Source: Atherinomorus stipes (Eukaryota > Chordata > Actinopteri > Atheriniformes > Atherinidae). Taken from it: a stretch of DNA of 64,000 nucleotides. Location: the NCBI GenBank assembly GCA_023101725.1, contig JALJCO010001228.1, forward strand, positions 1 to 64,000, given 5' to 3'. Below the pieces are notes generated by a model that worked only from the letters and a program-made list of their open reading frames with translations, was not told the origin of the DNA and ran no database searches. The position numbers were made by a program, and so were the translations under genes. Each line of letters opens with the position of its first letter. Position 1 is the first letter of the stretch. Shown in pieces: positions 19,993-29,895 of the stretch.

Positions 19993-20882
19993 ACCTCCCA
20001 CAGCATCATCGCCCTGAAGAGGAGGTCGCTCTCACTGACCAGGAACTCTGGAACCAGAACAGAAGCTCCACTGTGGACCAAGAAGAACCTCCACAGATTA
20101 AAGAGGAGCAGGAGGAGATCTTGATCAGTCCAGCGGAGCAGCTTGCACTGAAGGAGGCGACCGAGAGCTTTATGACTGCTGTTACTCAGGACAACAGGGA
20201 CCACCGTGAACCAGAACCCAGCAGGGACCAGCTTCTCTTCCAGAACCCTCCTTTAGATGTGAGTCCAGGATGTGAAGGAAGCAACCGTGAAGACTCAGAA
20301 TCAGCTGCAGATGGAGAGTCAGGAGCAGAAAGTAAGCATGACAGGAACAGAAGAACCACTGATGAAGGTCACAGCAGGACGGTGGAAAACTCTGGAATGT
20401 CAGAGAGTCTCGGTGAGACTGACGAGGCGAAAACGTCTCTGACCTGTGATGTTTGTGGGAAAGCTTTTAGATACAGAAGCCATATGATGAGACATCAGAG
20501 AACCCACACAGGTGAGAAACCGTTTCTCTGTCAGATCTGCGGGAAACGTTTCTCTTCAGTTGACTGCTTGTTGGTCCACATCAGAACCCACACCGGCCAG
20601 AAGCCATACTCCTGTCAAATATGTGGTAAAAGTTTCACTCAGCAGGGTAGTTTGATTAGTCACACCAGAGTTCACACAGGTGAGAGACCATTTTCCTGTA
20701 ACACCTGTGGAAAACGTTTAGCTTCAAAGCAATGTTTGACTTCTCACATGAGAACCCACACCAGGGAGAAACCGTACTCCTGCAAAATATGCGGTCAAAG
20801 TTTCATCCAAATTCACGGACTGGCTGTCCACAAGAGAAGTCACCTGGGTGAGACACCTGTCCCCAGGCTGTATTTTGTGTAG
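19993..20882 (+). CDS. C2H2 zinc-finger protein, terminal exon, copy 2 (intact)
   Basis: The exon follows a good acceptor (CTCCTTTCAG|ACC) in the same phase as copy 1 and encodes 295 residues plus the split codon. The acidic linker is nearly identical to copy 1 ('PPQIKEEQEE', 'EPSRDQLLFQNPP'). Five complete C2H2 fingers begin at exon residues of about 151, 179, 207, 235 and 263, all with both Cys and both His present, including the HTRVH lost in copy 1. It ends with a natural tail 'GETPVPRLYFV' and stop. Expected role: nuclear DNA-binding regulator. No own first exon is seen between 13.6 and 20 kb. Either it is spliced to exon 1 at 7075 as an alternative last exon, or it is an orphan duplicated exon. 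Fingers 4-5 differ strongly from copy 1, while fingers 1-3 are almost identical. Confidence 0.8.
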
Positions 20883-21114
20883 ACAGCAGAGGGGGGGGGG
20901 GGGGGCATTTTGAGAAACATTTTAGTTAGGAAAACTGACCACAACAGTGGCCAACAGAAGAAAGGCTATGAAACTGTTCCAGACCTGCGGTGTCATTCAT
21001 AAAACTGCATAGGATCTCTACGACAAGTGTACGTACGAAACGTTTGTGTACGCCAAAAAACATTCCGATTTATAAAACCGTGTACGCACAGGTCAAGCAA
21101 TTCCCCTTTATACA
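20883..21114. other. 3' flank of zinc-finger copy 2
   Basis: Contains a G homopolymer (20891-20905) just after the stop codon and a GTACG-rich stretch at about 21027-21095 resembling a dispersed fish repeat. There is no AATAAA before the MITE at 21115. The nearest AATAAA words (about 21283 and 21293) lie inside that MITE. Confidence 0.45.
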
Positions 21115-21434
21115 CACTCAGAAACACAGGTACCAGTTTGTACCTAAAAGGGTCCAAAGCTTGTTGCTGGGGGGGGGGGGGGTTCCTTTCTGAAAGACAT
21201 TTCTGTACCTTCATGGTCCATTTTTGTACCTTATCAAGCTGTATGAGTTAATAAAGTACAATTAAACCAATTAAAGATGATGAATAAAAGTCAATAAAAT
21301 AGAGATTATGACAACAATCAAAGATGCTAATAATAAATGAATAATTATTATAGAAATATTAGGCCAAACACATATATAATTATACATATAATTATTACTG
21401 ATTATTATGAAAATCATAATATAATAACTATAAT
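21115..21434 (-). mobile_element. MITE 'CACTCAG' family, copy D (right half, inverted)
   Basis: The sequence starts CACTCAGAAACACAGGTACC and is the reverse complement of the right half of copy A. It includes AAAGGGTCCAAAGCTTGTTG, a G-run where copy A has a C-run, and the AT-rich centre, where it breaks off at about 21434. It begins 233 bp after the stop of zinc-finger copy 2. Confidence 0.85.
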
Positions 21435-21927
21435 AGGGGATTATCACGCTTCCGTCAGAAAACCGGAACTTCCCGGTATGTGGACACTTCCTCTTCCGGG
21501 CCATGTTAACGACAGCCGTTCCTGCTCTGTTATACTGTTTAAATCGGATAAACTCCAAACATACTTAAGTTTTCATTCCAGACTGAAGTGATACTGGATC
21601 AAAAGCTGGATCAAAGCGATCGATTCGCCGCGGTGAAGGACCGAACTTTATAATAAAACACACGTTTGTTTGTCGCCGTTGGGGCACGACACCGGCACTT
21701 CACAGCATGCTAGCATTAGCCAGCTAGCGTTTACTGACGTGCTTAACATTGTGCGTCTTAAAACACACAAACATCTGAAAATCGGGTCTGTACCCCCCCC
21801 GTTTCCAGTGGAACAACTGGGGACTGCCAAGAAAGGAGACGCTTTCAGATGCTTGTGTGTTTTCAGCCGCACAAAAAATTCACGTTCTCCCATATCTGTG
21901 TTATGTTATTATTTTGTCTGGAAAGCG
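21435..21927. other. Unrecognised sequence with a 30-bp inverted repeat
   Basis: No gene. The arms at 21751-21780 (GTGCGTCTTAAAACACACAA onward) and 21843-21872 (ending GTGTGTTTTCAGCCGCAC) are complementary over about 30 bp with a 62-bp loop. Because of this, both strands translate into the same short phrase 'RLKTHKHLK', which should not be read as coding evidence. This is probably part of a foldback or MITE-like element. Confidence 0.55.
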
Positions 21928-21990
21928 TCTTTGAGTTCTTTTTTTAAAAGCGCTTTATAAACTGATTATTATTATTATTATTATTATTAA
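21928..21990 (+). mobile_element. Putative L2/SINE-type 3' tail with (ATT)n
   Basis: GAAAGCGTCTTTGAGTTCTT, then AAAAGCGCTTTATAAA and an (ATT)n tail, resembles the conserved 3' tail of fish L2-type LINEs and the SINEs that borrow it. The body of the element is not recognisable upstream, so only the tail is called. Confidence 0.45.
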
Positions 21991-22138
21991 TGCAAAGTAC
22001 CTGACGGACATTCCTGCATATAAATGAGTCAGCTGATCTGAGGCATTTAAAGCTTAATCTGGCGACCGAACAGACAATAAACGCAATTTTGCGCAGACTG
22101 AAGTGGAAATAAAACATTTTATTTGGATTAGGTGGAGC

Positions 22139-23168
22139 AGGGCTGGACGATAAACCGAAACTTTTACCGATACCGACATTTACAGCGATAACCGACGTCA
22201 TTTTTCCATGTCGGTATGTTCGGTGCTGCGGCCCCTTTCAGAAAGCCGCACCGGACATTTTTGTTCTCTCAAACTTGCCGTAGTTTCTTGAAACGTGACA
22301 TTCCTGCACTGGAAGTTCGTGTTTTTCATCATCTTTTGCGTGTTTTCTGTACAACATATGTCTGTAAATGATCAGTGATGTTTATTTGATGTCAGTATAA
22401 TGTGATAAATGTTTGAAGGAACGTTGTTTGTGTTAAACGTTTTGACAACGGTAGCGATGCTAAATGTGTTAGCCTGTCTATAGATTTTTCATTGTTCAGT
22501 TAGCATTCATGCTAATAAGTAGTCGTGTGTGCAGTTAATAGGAACTCAGCACTGTTTTTCATGGACACAAACTAATATTTGCTCATATGTGAATAAGAAT
22601 CTGACTCATTTAATTTAACTAATTTAATATTTAATAATTAATAATAATTCATTTATTAATGTGTAAATTTGTATGTCTGCATTTCAGTTTCACAGTAAAA
22701 TATCTACTGGGTGGTTATTGAGGAACCTGTTATCTATCAGCCAAACAAGAAGTCACATGAAGTTCCAGTTAAGGCAGAAAATCTGTGTTTTGATGTAATG
22801 AAAATAAAAGTAGTTTTTGTCTGTTTATAGGTCGTCTGTGCTCATGTGGCTGTGCTCATGTACGTCTGTGTCTGCAGAAACACTGGAAATGACCTGGACT
22901 TATTGCTTTAAGTGCTTTTAGGTCTAGATTAGGAGCTCTTCATATTGCCTCCTTAAATTGTAACTGTTTTTAATTGTTTTAATTGTATATCTTTTATAAG
23001 GTCGAGTAATTAAAACAACATTTTCACATTGCAGTTGTTTTTGATTGTTTGTATTGTATAACTTGTATGTCATCGTCTTGGAACTTCTGCTGCCTCTTGG
23101 CCAGGACTCCCTTTAAAAAGAGGATTTGAATCTCAATGGGGCTTTTCCTGGTTAAATAATGGTTAAAT
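22139..23168. other. AT-rich non-coding stretch with hAT-like left end and LINE-type tail
   Basis: CAGGGCTGGACGATA at about 22139 looks like a hAT-like MITE terminus, but I could not find its partner. At about 23080-23168 the phrase 'ctgctgcctcttggccagg', followed later by CCTGGTTAAATAATGG and TTAAATAAAA, matches a very common fish non-LTR 3' tail. Between them I see no coding sequence. The whole stretch is AT-rich. Confidence 0.45.
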
Positions 23169-23169
23169 A

Positions 23170-24542
23170 AAAGGGGGGTGGGAGGGCGCGCTCCAACTTC
23201 ACACCTCAGCCTCCCTGGTAAAGTCTATTCAGGGGTCCTGGAGAGGAGGGTCCGGCAGATAGTGGAACCTCGGATTGAGGGGGAGCAGTGTGGTTCTGGT
23301 TCTGGTTCTGGTCCTGGTCCTGGAACAGTGGACCAGCTCTACACCCTCTCCATGATCCTGGATTCCTGTGGGGGGAGTACGGAGTACCGGACCCCCTTGT
23401 TCGAGCTGTCCGGTCCCTGTACGACCGGTGCCAGAGCTTGGTCCGCATTTCCGGCTGTAGGTCGGATCCATTCCCGGTGAGAGTTGGACTCCGCCAAGGC
23501 TGCCCTTTGTCCCCGATCCTGTTCAGAACCTTTATGGACAGGATTTCTAGTCCAGCCGAGGTGTTGAGGGGATCCGGTTTGGTGGCCTCAGGATCCGGTT
23601 TGGTGGCCTCAGGATCCGGTTTGGTGGCCTCAGGATCCGGTTTGGTGGCCTTAGGATTGGGTTTCTGCTGTTTGCAGATGAGGTGGTTCTGTTGGGGTTA
23701 TCGGGGGGTGATCTCCGGGTCTCGTTGGGGGGGGGTAGGAGGGGGATGTGCGGCTGCAAGAGAATCAGCACCTCCAAAACCGAGAGAATGGTCCTCACCC
23801 GGAAAAGGGGGGAAGGTCCTTTTCGGGGGGGGGGGGTGTTTTTGTTCATGTGGAGGGGAAGGGGTGTCTGATGTATCGTGAGATGGACAGACGGATCGGT
23901 GCGGCGTCTGCAGTGATGAAGACTCTGCATCGGTCCGTCGTGATGAAGAAGGAGCTGAAGAAGGAGAAGCTCTGGATTTACCGTCCATCTACCCCCCCCC
24001 CCCCTCACCTATGGCCATGAGCTGTGGGTCATGACCGAAAGAACCAGATCGCAGGTACAAGTGGCCACAGGGGGGCCGGGCTCTCCCTTAGAGATAGGGG
24101 GAGGAGCTCGGTCATCCGGGGGGGACTCAAAGGAAGGATGGTCAGGTCATCTGGTCAGGACGCCTCCGGACGCCTCCCTGGTGAGGAGTTCCAGACACGC
24201 CCCACCGGGACCAGACCCCGGGAGACCCAGGACACGCTGGAGGGACTACGTCTCATCCTGGACCAGACCCAGCGGGAGACCCAGGACACGCTGGAGGGGC
24301 TACGTCTCATCCTGGACCAGACCCAGGGGGAGACCCAGGACACGCTGGAGGGGCTACGTCTCATCCTGGACCAGACCCTGGAGACCCAGGACACCGGGAG
24401 GGACTACGTCTCCCGGCTGGCCTGGGAACGTGTCTGGATCTCCCTGGATGAGCTGGCGGCTGTGGCCGGGGGGAGGGAAGTCTGGGCTTCCCTGCTTAGG
24501 CAGCTGCCCCCACGACCCGATCCCGGATAAGCGGAAGAAGAC
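23170..24542 (+). mobile_element. RTE/Rex3-like LINE, 5'-truncated copy 1
   Basis: Plus-strand translation across several frames gives 'VLERRVRQIVEPRIE', 'GVPDPLVRAVRSLYDRCQS', 'VRVGLRQGCPLSPILF', 'FMDRISS', 'LFADEVVLLG', 'RISTSKTERMVLTRKR', 'REMDRRIGAASAVMKTL', 'LSLRDRGRSSVIR' and, at the end, 'REVWASLLRQLPPRPDPG'. It then has the typical GGATAAGCGGAAGAAGA tail. This is the complete reverse-transcriptase C-half of an abundant fish RTE-like LINE (family name tentative). The catalytic FADD reads FADE (near 23677-23688), and at least two frameshifts are present. Two internal in-frame tandem expansions occur: a 21-bp unit x4 (23571-23654) and a 54-bp unit x3 (24221-24382). A second copy lies on the minus strand at 38588-41490. 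Confidence 0.78.
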
Positions 24543-24934
24543 GGTACGGTCGTGTTCTACCAGTTGTTTCCAAGGTTGTGGAAAAATGGAAAGCAAACCG
24601 ACTGATCTTGAAAAGGGCCACTTCCTACTGTACCGTACGGAGAAAGTTCAGTGTTTGTGGAAGACGAGGATAAACCGAAAGTTCAGGCGCTCACGGAGGC
24701 GTAAAACGTACAAGCTTCCATGTGGTGGGTTAGAACACGTTAAAGATACACCAACGTGTTTTTGGCTTCTTCACGTGTGACCCTGTGACCTCTGAGTGCC
24801 CGGACCCGGATTTTCCCATTTCTGGATTATCCTCTGCCTTCCCTAATCCCTCCCTTCCATGAACAGCAGAGGTGAGACGGACATCAGCGCAGCAGCGTCA
24901 GCGCTTATTGGACAAGAATCCGTGTTGGAGCTGT
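24543..24934. other. No gene recognised
   Basis: About 390 bp between two LINE fragments with only short open frames. Nothing identified. Confidence 0.4.
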
Positions 24935-25970
24935 TTCTAGATTTATTTATGAACATTTTTAACCAAACATAAAGAGGATAGTAACATGTAATTGTTAAAA
25001 TAGACATTTTTCCCTTTTTACATATTAAGAGAGAAAAAATAAATAAAAAAGAAAGGAAAAAAATGACTGCATTCAAAAAGTATGTTTCTTGAACCCACAC
25101 CACCCTCCCTTCCCACCCCAAGGCCAGAACTCCACACGCACACGCACACAAAGAAAAAGGCAGAAAAAAAAGGGAAAATAACAGAAAGGAAAAGAAAATT
25201 AGATTGAACTGTCTAAAATAGGGAGGAGAGAGGGAAAAAAAAGGGAGAATATGTATATTTGCATATTCTATGCCTAATTCACAGGGAAGGTTTGAGGCCT
25301 CTCGTATTGTATAAAAGGATCCCAAGTGGAAATGATTGTGAGGACTCTGAGTAAGAACCTGAGCTTGTACAGCACTTCATGGATCCAGCGAGCATGTGAA
25401 GGGGGTCGGGTGTGCTTCCGATTCTGAAGGATAAGCCTTCGTGCCGGCAGAGTCGTAAATGACAAGGCCCGTCTTAGAGGTGCAGGCAAATCCAAGGTGG
25501 GAGGGGTGCCAAAGACTGCAGAAAGAGGGTTGGGAGAGACTGTAATGTTATATGCTCTGGTCAGTGTGTCAAAAATATGTGACCAGAATGATTTCAATTC
25601 AGGGCAGAACCAGAACATATGGGCATGGTTGGCGGGGAATAAACTACATTTACTGCAAGCGTCAGAAATATGAGCGTATATTTCTGCCAATCTGGCATTT
25701 GTATAAAGAGTCCTAAACACCACCTTGCATTGAATCAGCCTACAGCGAACACATATCGCAGACTGGTGGATAAGAGATAAAGCAGAATCAGAGAGATTGG
25801 TACCAAGGCTCAAAAATACATATACAAAAATACAAAATACAATACAAAAATACTCTCCTCCCATACAGCTTTAACAGCAGCGTGGACCATCGGAACAACT
25901 GACCACATGGAGCGGTAAAGAACACAGATACAGCCCTTTGCTGGGGGCTCTACCATCAGAAGGGTATCCA
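24935..25970 (-). mobile_element. L1-like LINE, ORF2 C-terminus and 3' UTR
   Basis: The minus-strand open frame ends at 25274 and reads 'AHISDACSKCSLFPANHAHM' followed by 'FWFCPELKSFW'. This is the Cys-rich C-terminal motif (C..C...H.HMFW.C) of L1-type ORF2 proteins. Upstream on the same strand, at about 25880-25968, are decayed codons. The AT-rich region 24940-25270 is the 3' UTR, with an AATAAA-type signal on the minus strand near 24945. Only the last fifth of ORF2 is present, and no reverse-transcriptase core. Its upstream end abuts the TTAA of the element starting at 25971. Confidence 0.68.
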
Positions 25971-28900
25971 TTAAAGGAGCCCTATCATGAAAAATGGACT
26001 TTTAAGAGCTTTTCAGCATGTCAGTGTGTTATTTCCTCATCAAGAAATGATTTAAATCGTTATTTTTCTTCATTCATGCATATTTGAGTAATCTACATGA
26101 ATAAACCAAGCGCTACCTCCCTGCAAACGGCTGACTACCCCCCCGCTACGTATGAACGTGGCACCAATCACGAAAGTCCAAATGCGCATGCTCAGTATCG
26201 TAGCAAGACGCCCTCTGTTGAACAGAAACTCAGAGAATCATCCACACTCTCTGAGGAAGAAACTAACACCTGCAGGAAGATTTCCTCAGAGACAAGCAGC
26301 CATCAGCTAACAGACGTTTGATCCAGATTCAGGAGAATTTTCTTCCTTTTTTTTTCTTTTTTTTTTAAGCTCTAGAGGACAGCAAGTTGGGGAAAATGCA
26401 GTTACGTTCAGCGTGGTTACGTTCAGCGTGGTTACGTTCAGCGTGGTTACGTTCAGCGTGGTTACGTTCAGCGTGGTTACGTTCAGCGTGGTTACGTTCA
26501 GCGTGGTTACGTTCAGCGTGGTTACGTTCAGCGTGGTTACGTTCAGCGTGGTTACGTTCAGCTTGGTTACGTTCAGCGTGGTTACGTTCAGCGTGGTTAT
26601 GTTCAGCGTGGTTATGTTCAGCGTGGTTACGTTCAGCGTGGTTACGTTCAGCGTGGTTACGTTCAGCGTGGTTATGTTCAGCGTGGTTATGTTCAGCGTG
26701 GTTACGTTCAGCGTGGTTATGTTCAGCGTGGTTATGTTCAGCGTGGTTATGTTCAGCGTGGTTACGTTCAGCGTGGTTACGTTCAGCGTGGTTACGTTCA
26801 GCGTGGTTATGTTCAGCGTGGTTACGTTCAGCGTGGTTACGTTCAGCGTGGTTACGTTCAGCGTGGTTACGTTCAGCGTGGTTATGTTCAGCGTGGTTAC
26901 GTTCAGCGTGGTTACGTTCAGCGTGGTTACGTTCAGCGTGGTTACGTTCAGCGTGGTTACGTTCAGCGTGGTTACGTTCAGCGTGGTTACGTTCAGCGTG
27001 GTTACGTTCAGCGTGGTTACGTTCAGCGTGGTTACGTTCAGCGTGGTTACGTTCAGCGTGGTTACGTTCAGCGTGGTTACGTTCAGCGTGGTTATGTTCA
27101 GCGTGGTTACGTTCAGCGTGGTTACGTTCAGCGTGGTTACGTTCAGCGTGGTTACGTTCAGCGTGGTTACGTTCAGCGTGGTTATGTTCAGCGTGGTTAC
27201 GTTCAGCGTGGTTACGTTCAGCGTGGTTACGTTCAGCGTGGTTACGTTCAGCGTGGTTGCGTTCAGCGTGGTTATGTTCAGCGTGGTTACGTTCAGCGTG
27301 GTTACGTTCAGCGTGGTTACGTTCAGCGTGGTTATGTTCAGCGTGGTTACGTTCAGCGTGGTTACGTTCAGCGTGGTTATGTTCAGCGTGGTTACGTTCA
27401 GCGTGGTTACGTTCAGCGTGGTTATGTTCAGCGTGGTTACGTTCAGCGTGGTTACGTTCAGCGTGGTTACGTTCAGCGTGGTTACGTTCAGCGTGGTTAC
27501 GTTCAGCGTGGTTACGTTCAGCGTGGTTATGTTCAGCGTGGTTATGTTCAGCGTGGTTACGTTCAGCGTGGTTACATTCAGCGTGGTTACGTTCAGCGTG
27601 GTTATGTTCAGCGTGGTTACGTTCAGCGTGGTTACGTTCAGCGTTGTTATGTTCAGCGTGGTTACGTTCAGCGTGGTTACGTTCAGCGTGGTTATGTTCA
27701 GCGTGGTTACGTTCAGCGTGGTTACGTTCAGCGTGGTTACGTTCAGCGTGGTTACGTTCAGCGTGGTTATGTTCAGCGTGGTTATGTTCAGCGTGGTTAT
27801 GTTCAGTGTGGTTATGTTCAGCGTGGTTATGTTCAGTGTGGTTATGTTCAGCGTGGTTACGTTCAGCGTGGTTACGTTCAGCGTGGTTACGTTCAGCGTG
27901 GTTATGTTCAGCGTGTTTATGTTCAGCGTGGTTGTGTTCAGCGTGGTTACGTTCAGCGTGGTTGTGGGCAAGTTCCAGCGTGGTTACGTTCAGCGTGGTT
28001 CCGCGAATGTTCAGCGTGGTTACGTTCAGCGTGGTTACGTTCAGCGTGGTTACGTTCAGCGTGGTTATTGTTTTTTTTTTTTTTTTTTTGTTTGTTCCAG
28101 CGTGGTTACGTTCAGCGTGGTTATGTTCCAGCGTGGTTACGTTCAGCGTGGTTGTGAATTCAGCGTGGTTACGTTCAGCGTGGTTATGTTCAGCGTGGTT
28201 ACGTTCAGCGCGGTTATGTTCAGCGTGGTTACGTTCAGCGCGGTTATGTTCAGCGTGGTTGTGTTCAGGATTGGTTATGTTCCAGCGTGGTTACGTTCAG
28301 CGTGGTTACGTTCAGCGTGGTTACGTTCACCGTGGTTATGTTCAGCGTGGTTGTGTTCAGGGTGGTTACGTTACAGCGTGGTTACGTTCAGGGTGGTTAC
28401 GTTAATCGTGGTTACGTTCAGCGTGGTTATGTTCAGCGTGGTTGTGTTCAGGGTGGTTACGTTCAGCGTGGTTAACGTTCAGCGTGGTTACGTTCAGCGT
28501 GGTTATGTTCAGCGTGGTTACGCTCCAGGCGTGATTACGTTCAGCGTGGTTGTGTTCAGCGTGGTTACGTTCGGCATGGTTACGTTCAGCGTGGTTACGT
28601 TCAGCGTGGTTATGTTCAGCGTGGTAAAGTTCAGCGTGGTTACGTTCAGCGTGGTTGTGTTCAGCGTGGTTACGTTCAGCGTGGTTACGTTCAGCGTGGT
28701 TACGTTCAGCGTGGTTATGTTCAGCGTGGTAAAGTTCAGCGTGGTTACGTTCAGCGTGGTTGTGTTCAGCGTGGTTACGTTCAGCGTGGTTACGTTCAGC
28801 GTGGTTATGTGCAGCGTGGTTACGTTCAGCGTGGTTATGTTCAGCGTGGTTGTGTTCAGCGTGGTTACGTTCAGCGTGGTTGCGTTCAGCGTGGTTACGT

Positions 28901-29807
28901 TCAGCGTGGTCATGTTCAGCGTGGTTACGTTCAGCATGGTTACGTTCAGCGTGGTTACGTTCAGCGTGGTTACGTTCAGCGTGGTTACGTTCAGCGTGGC
29001 TACGTTCAGCGTGGTTACGTTCAGCGTGGTTACGTTCAGCGTGGTTATGTTCAGCGTGGTTATGTTCAGCGTGGTTATGTTCAGCGTGGGAGTTTATTTG
29101 TTGTACTGGATGAATCGACTTGCCAGAAGTGGTTGGATTATAACTTCAGGAGCAGGAAAAACCCTCAACTTTGTGTGAGAACTTCATTCCTGACAACTTC
29201 ATGAATGTCGGGCAGTAAAGTGTTTTTTTCTCGGGGATTACTTCTGAAACCTGACGCAGTTCCTGCTATAAAAACGCGCATGGACAGACAACAGCACCGG
29301 TGAGTCAACACATCTCTCAGCTCAACGCTAACTGTTAGCCTATGATTTGTTCGCTAATTTACTTGCTTGTCAGGGGTCTCTGTGGTACTTCTGTGGTACT
29401 GCGTGTACTTCAAACTCCATATCAGACTCTGGGTCGAGCGCATACAGCTCCATAACAGGCTGGTCTGTTTTATCCCGTCGATCGGAGGAATTATCCATCA
29501 ATGTTTACTACTAACATCCACATGAGAGCTGCCGGTGCCGGTGCTACAGACAATTCTGTTACCTTCAGAATAAGTGTCTCTTCCATGGTGACGTCATGAA
29601 ATGGGCGTAAAACATGCTGCAATTGGTCGAGAGCTCCGCGGTTCAGGACAGTCAGCCATCTTACTTCCGTGTTGGAAATTAGATGCATTGAAAAACTAAT
29701 ATTTAACACCAAATTAGTTTCTATAGTAACGATGGGAATGTATCTAGCTTATAAATGCCTATATTTGACTTTTGGAACATTTGAAAAGCATGATACAGCT
29801 CCTTTAA
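25971..29807. mobile_element. TTAA-flanked (piggyBac-like) non-autonomous element swollen by a minisatellite
   Basis: TTAA at 25971-25974 is followed by AGGAGCCCTATCATG. At the other end CATGATACAGCTCCT is followed by TTAA at 29804-29807. The termini are about 15-bp inverted repeats with two mismatches, and TTAA is the hallmark target duplication of piggyBac-type elements. Outside the array, about 420 bp of left interior and about 710 bp of right interior remain, with no transposase. The 2.7-kb 15-bp array at 26401-29091 makes up most of the present length, so the original element was about 1.1 kb. Superfamily is inferred from TSD and ends only. Confidence 0.72.
26401..29091. repeat. 15-bp minisatellite, about 179 copies
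   Basis: Tandem GTTACGTTCAGCGTG. It is very regular to about 27960, then less so, with short extra pieces such as GGGCAAGTTCCA and a T-run at 28069-28089. Most variants are GTTATGTTC for GTTACGTTC and CAGTGTG or CAGCATG for CAGCGTG, which are transitions at the two CpGs of the unit. As 15 bp is five codons, the frames read WLRSA, VTFSV or (minus) TTLNV and stay open for up to 921 codons. These are not genes. Confidence 0.95.
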
Positions 29808-29895
29808 CATTGCGCAGCTTTATGTGTCAGTGACACGTTATTTGAAGCAGTTACGTGTCGGGGACACGTATATGGGTAAAACCGTTCGTGCTCAT

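Noticed and set aside
26387..29178. Open frames of 921, 672 and 554 codons (VTFSV, WLRSA, TTLNV repeats)
   Set aside because: A 15-bp repeat without stops keeps three or more frames open. No signal peptide, non-repeat domain or splice evidence. The array is inside a MITE.
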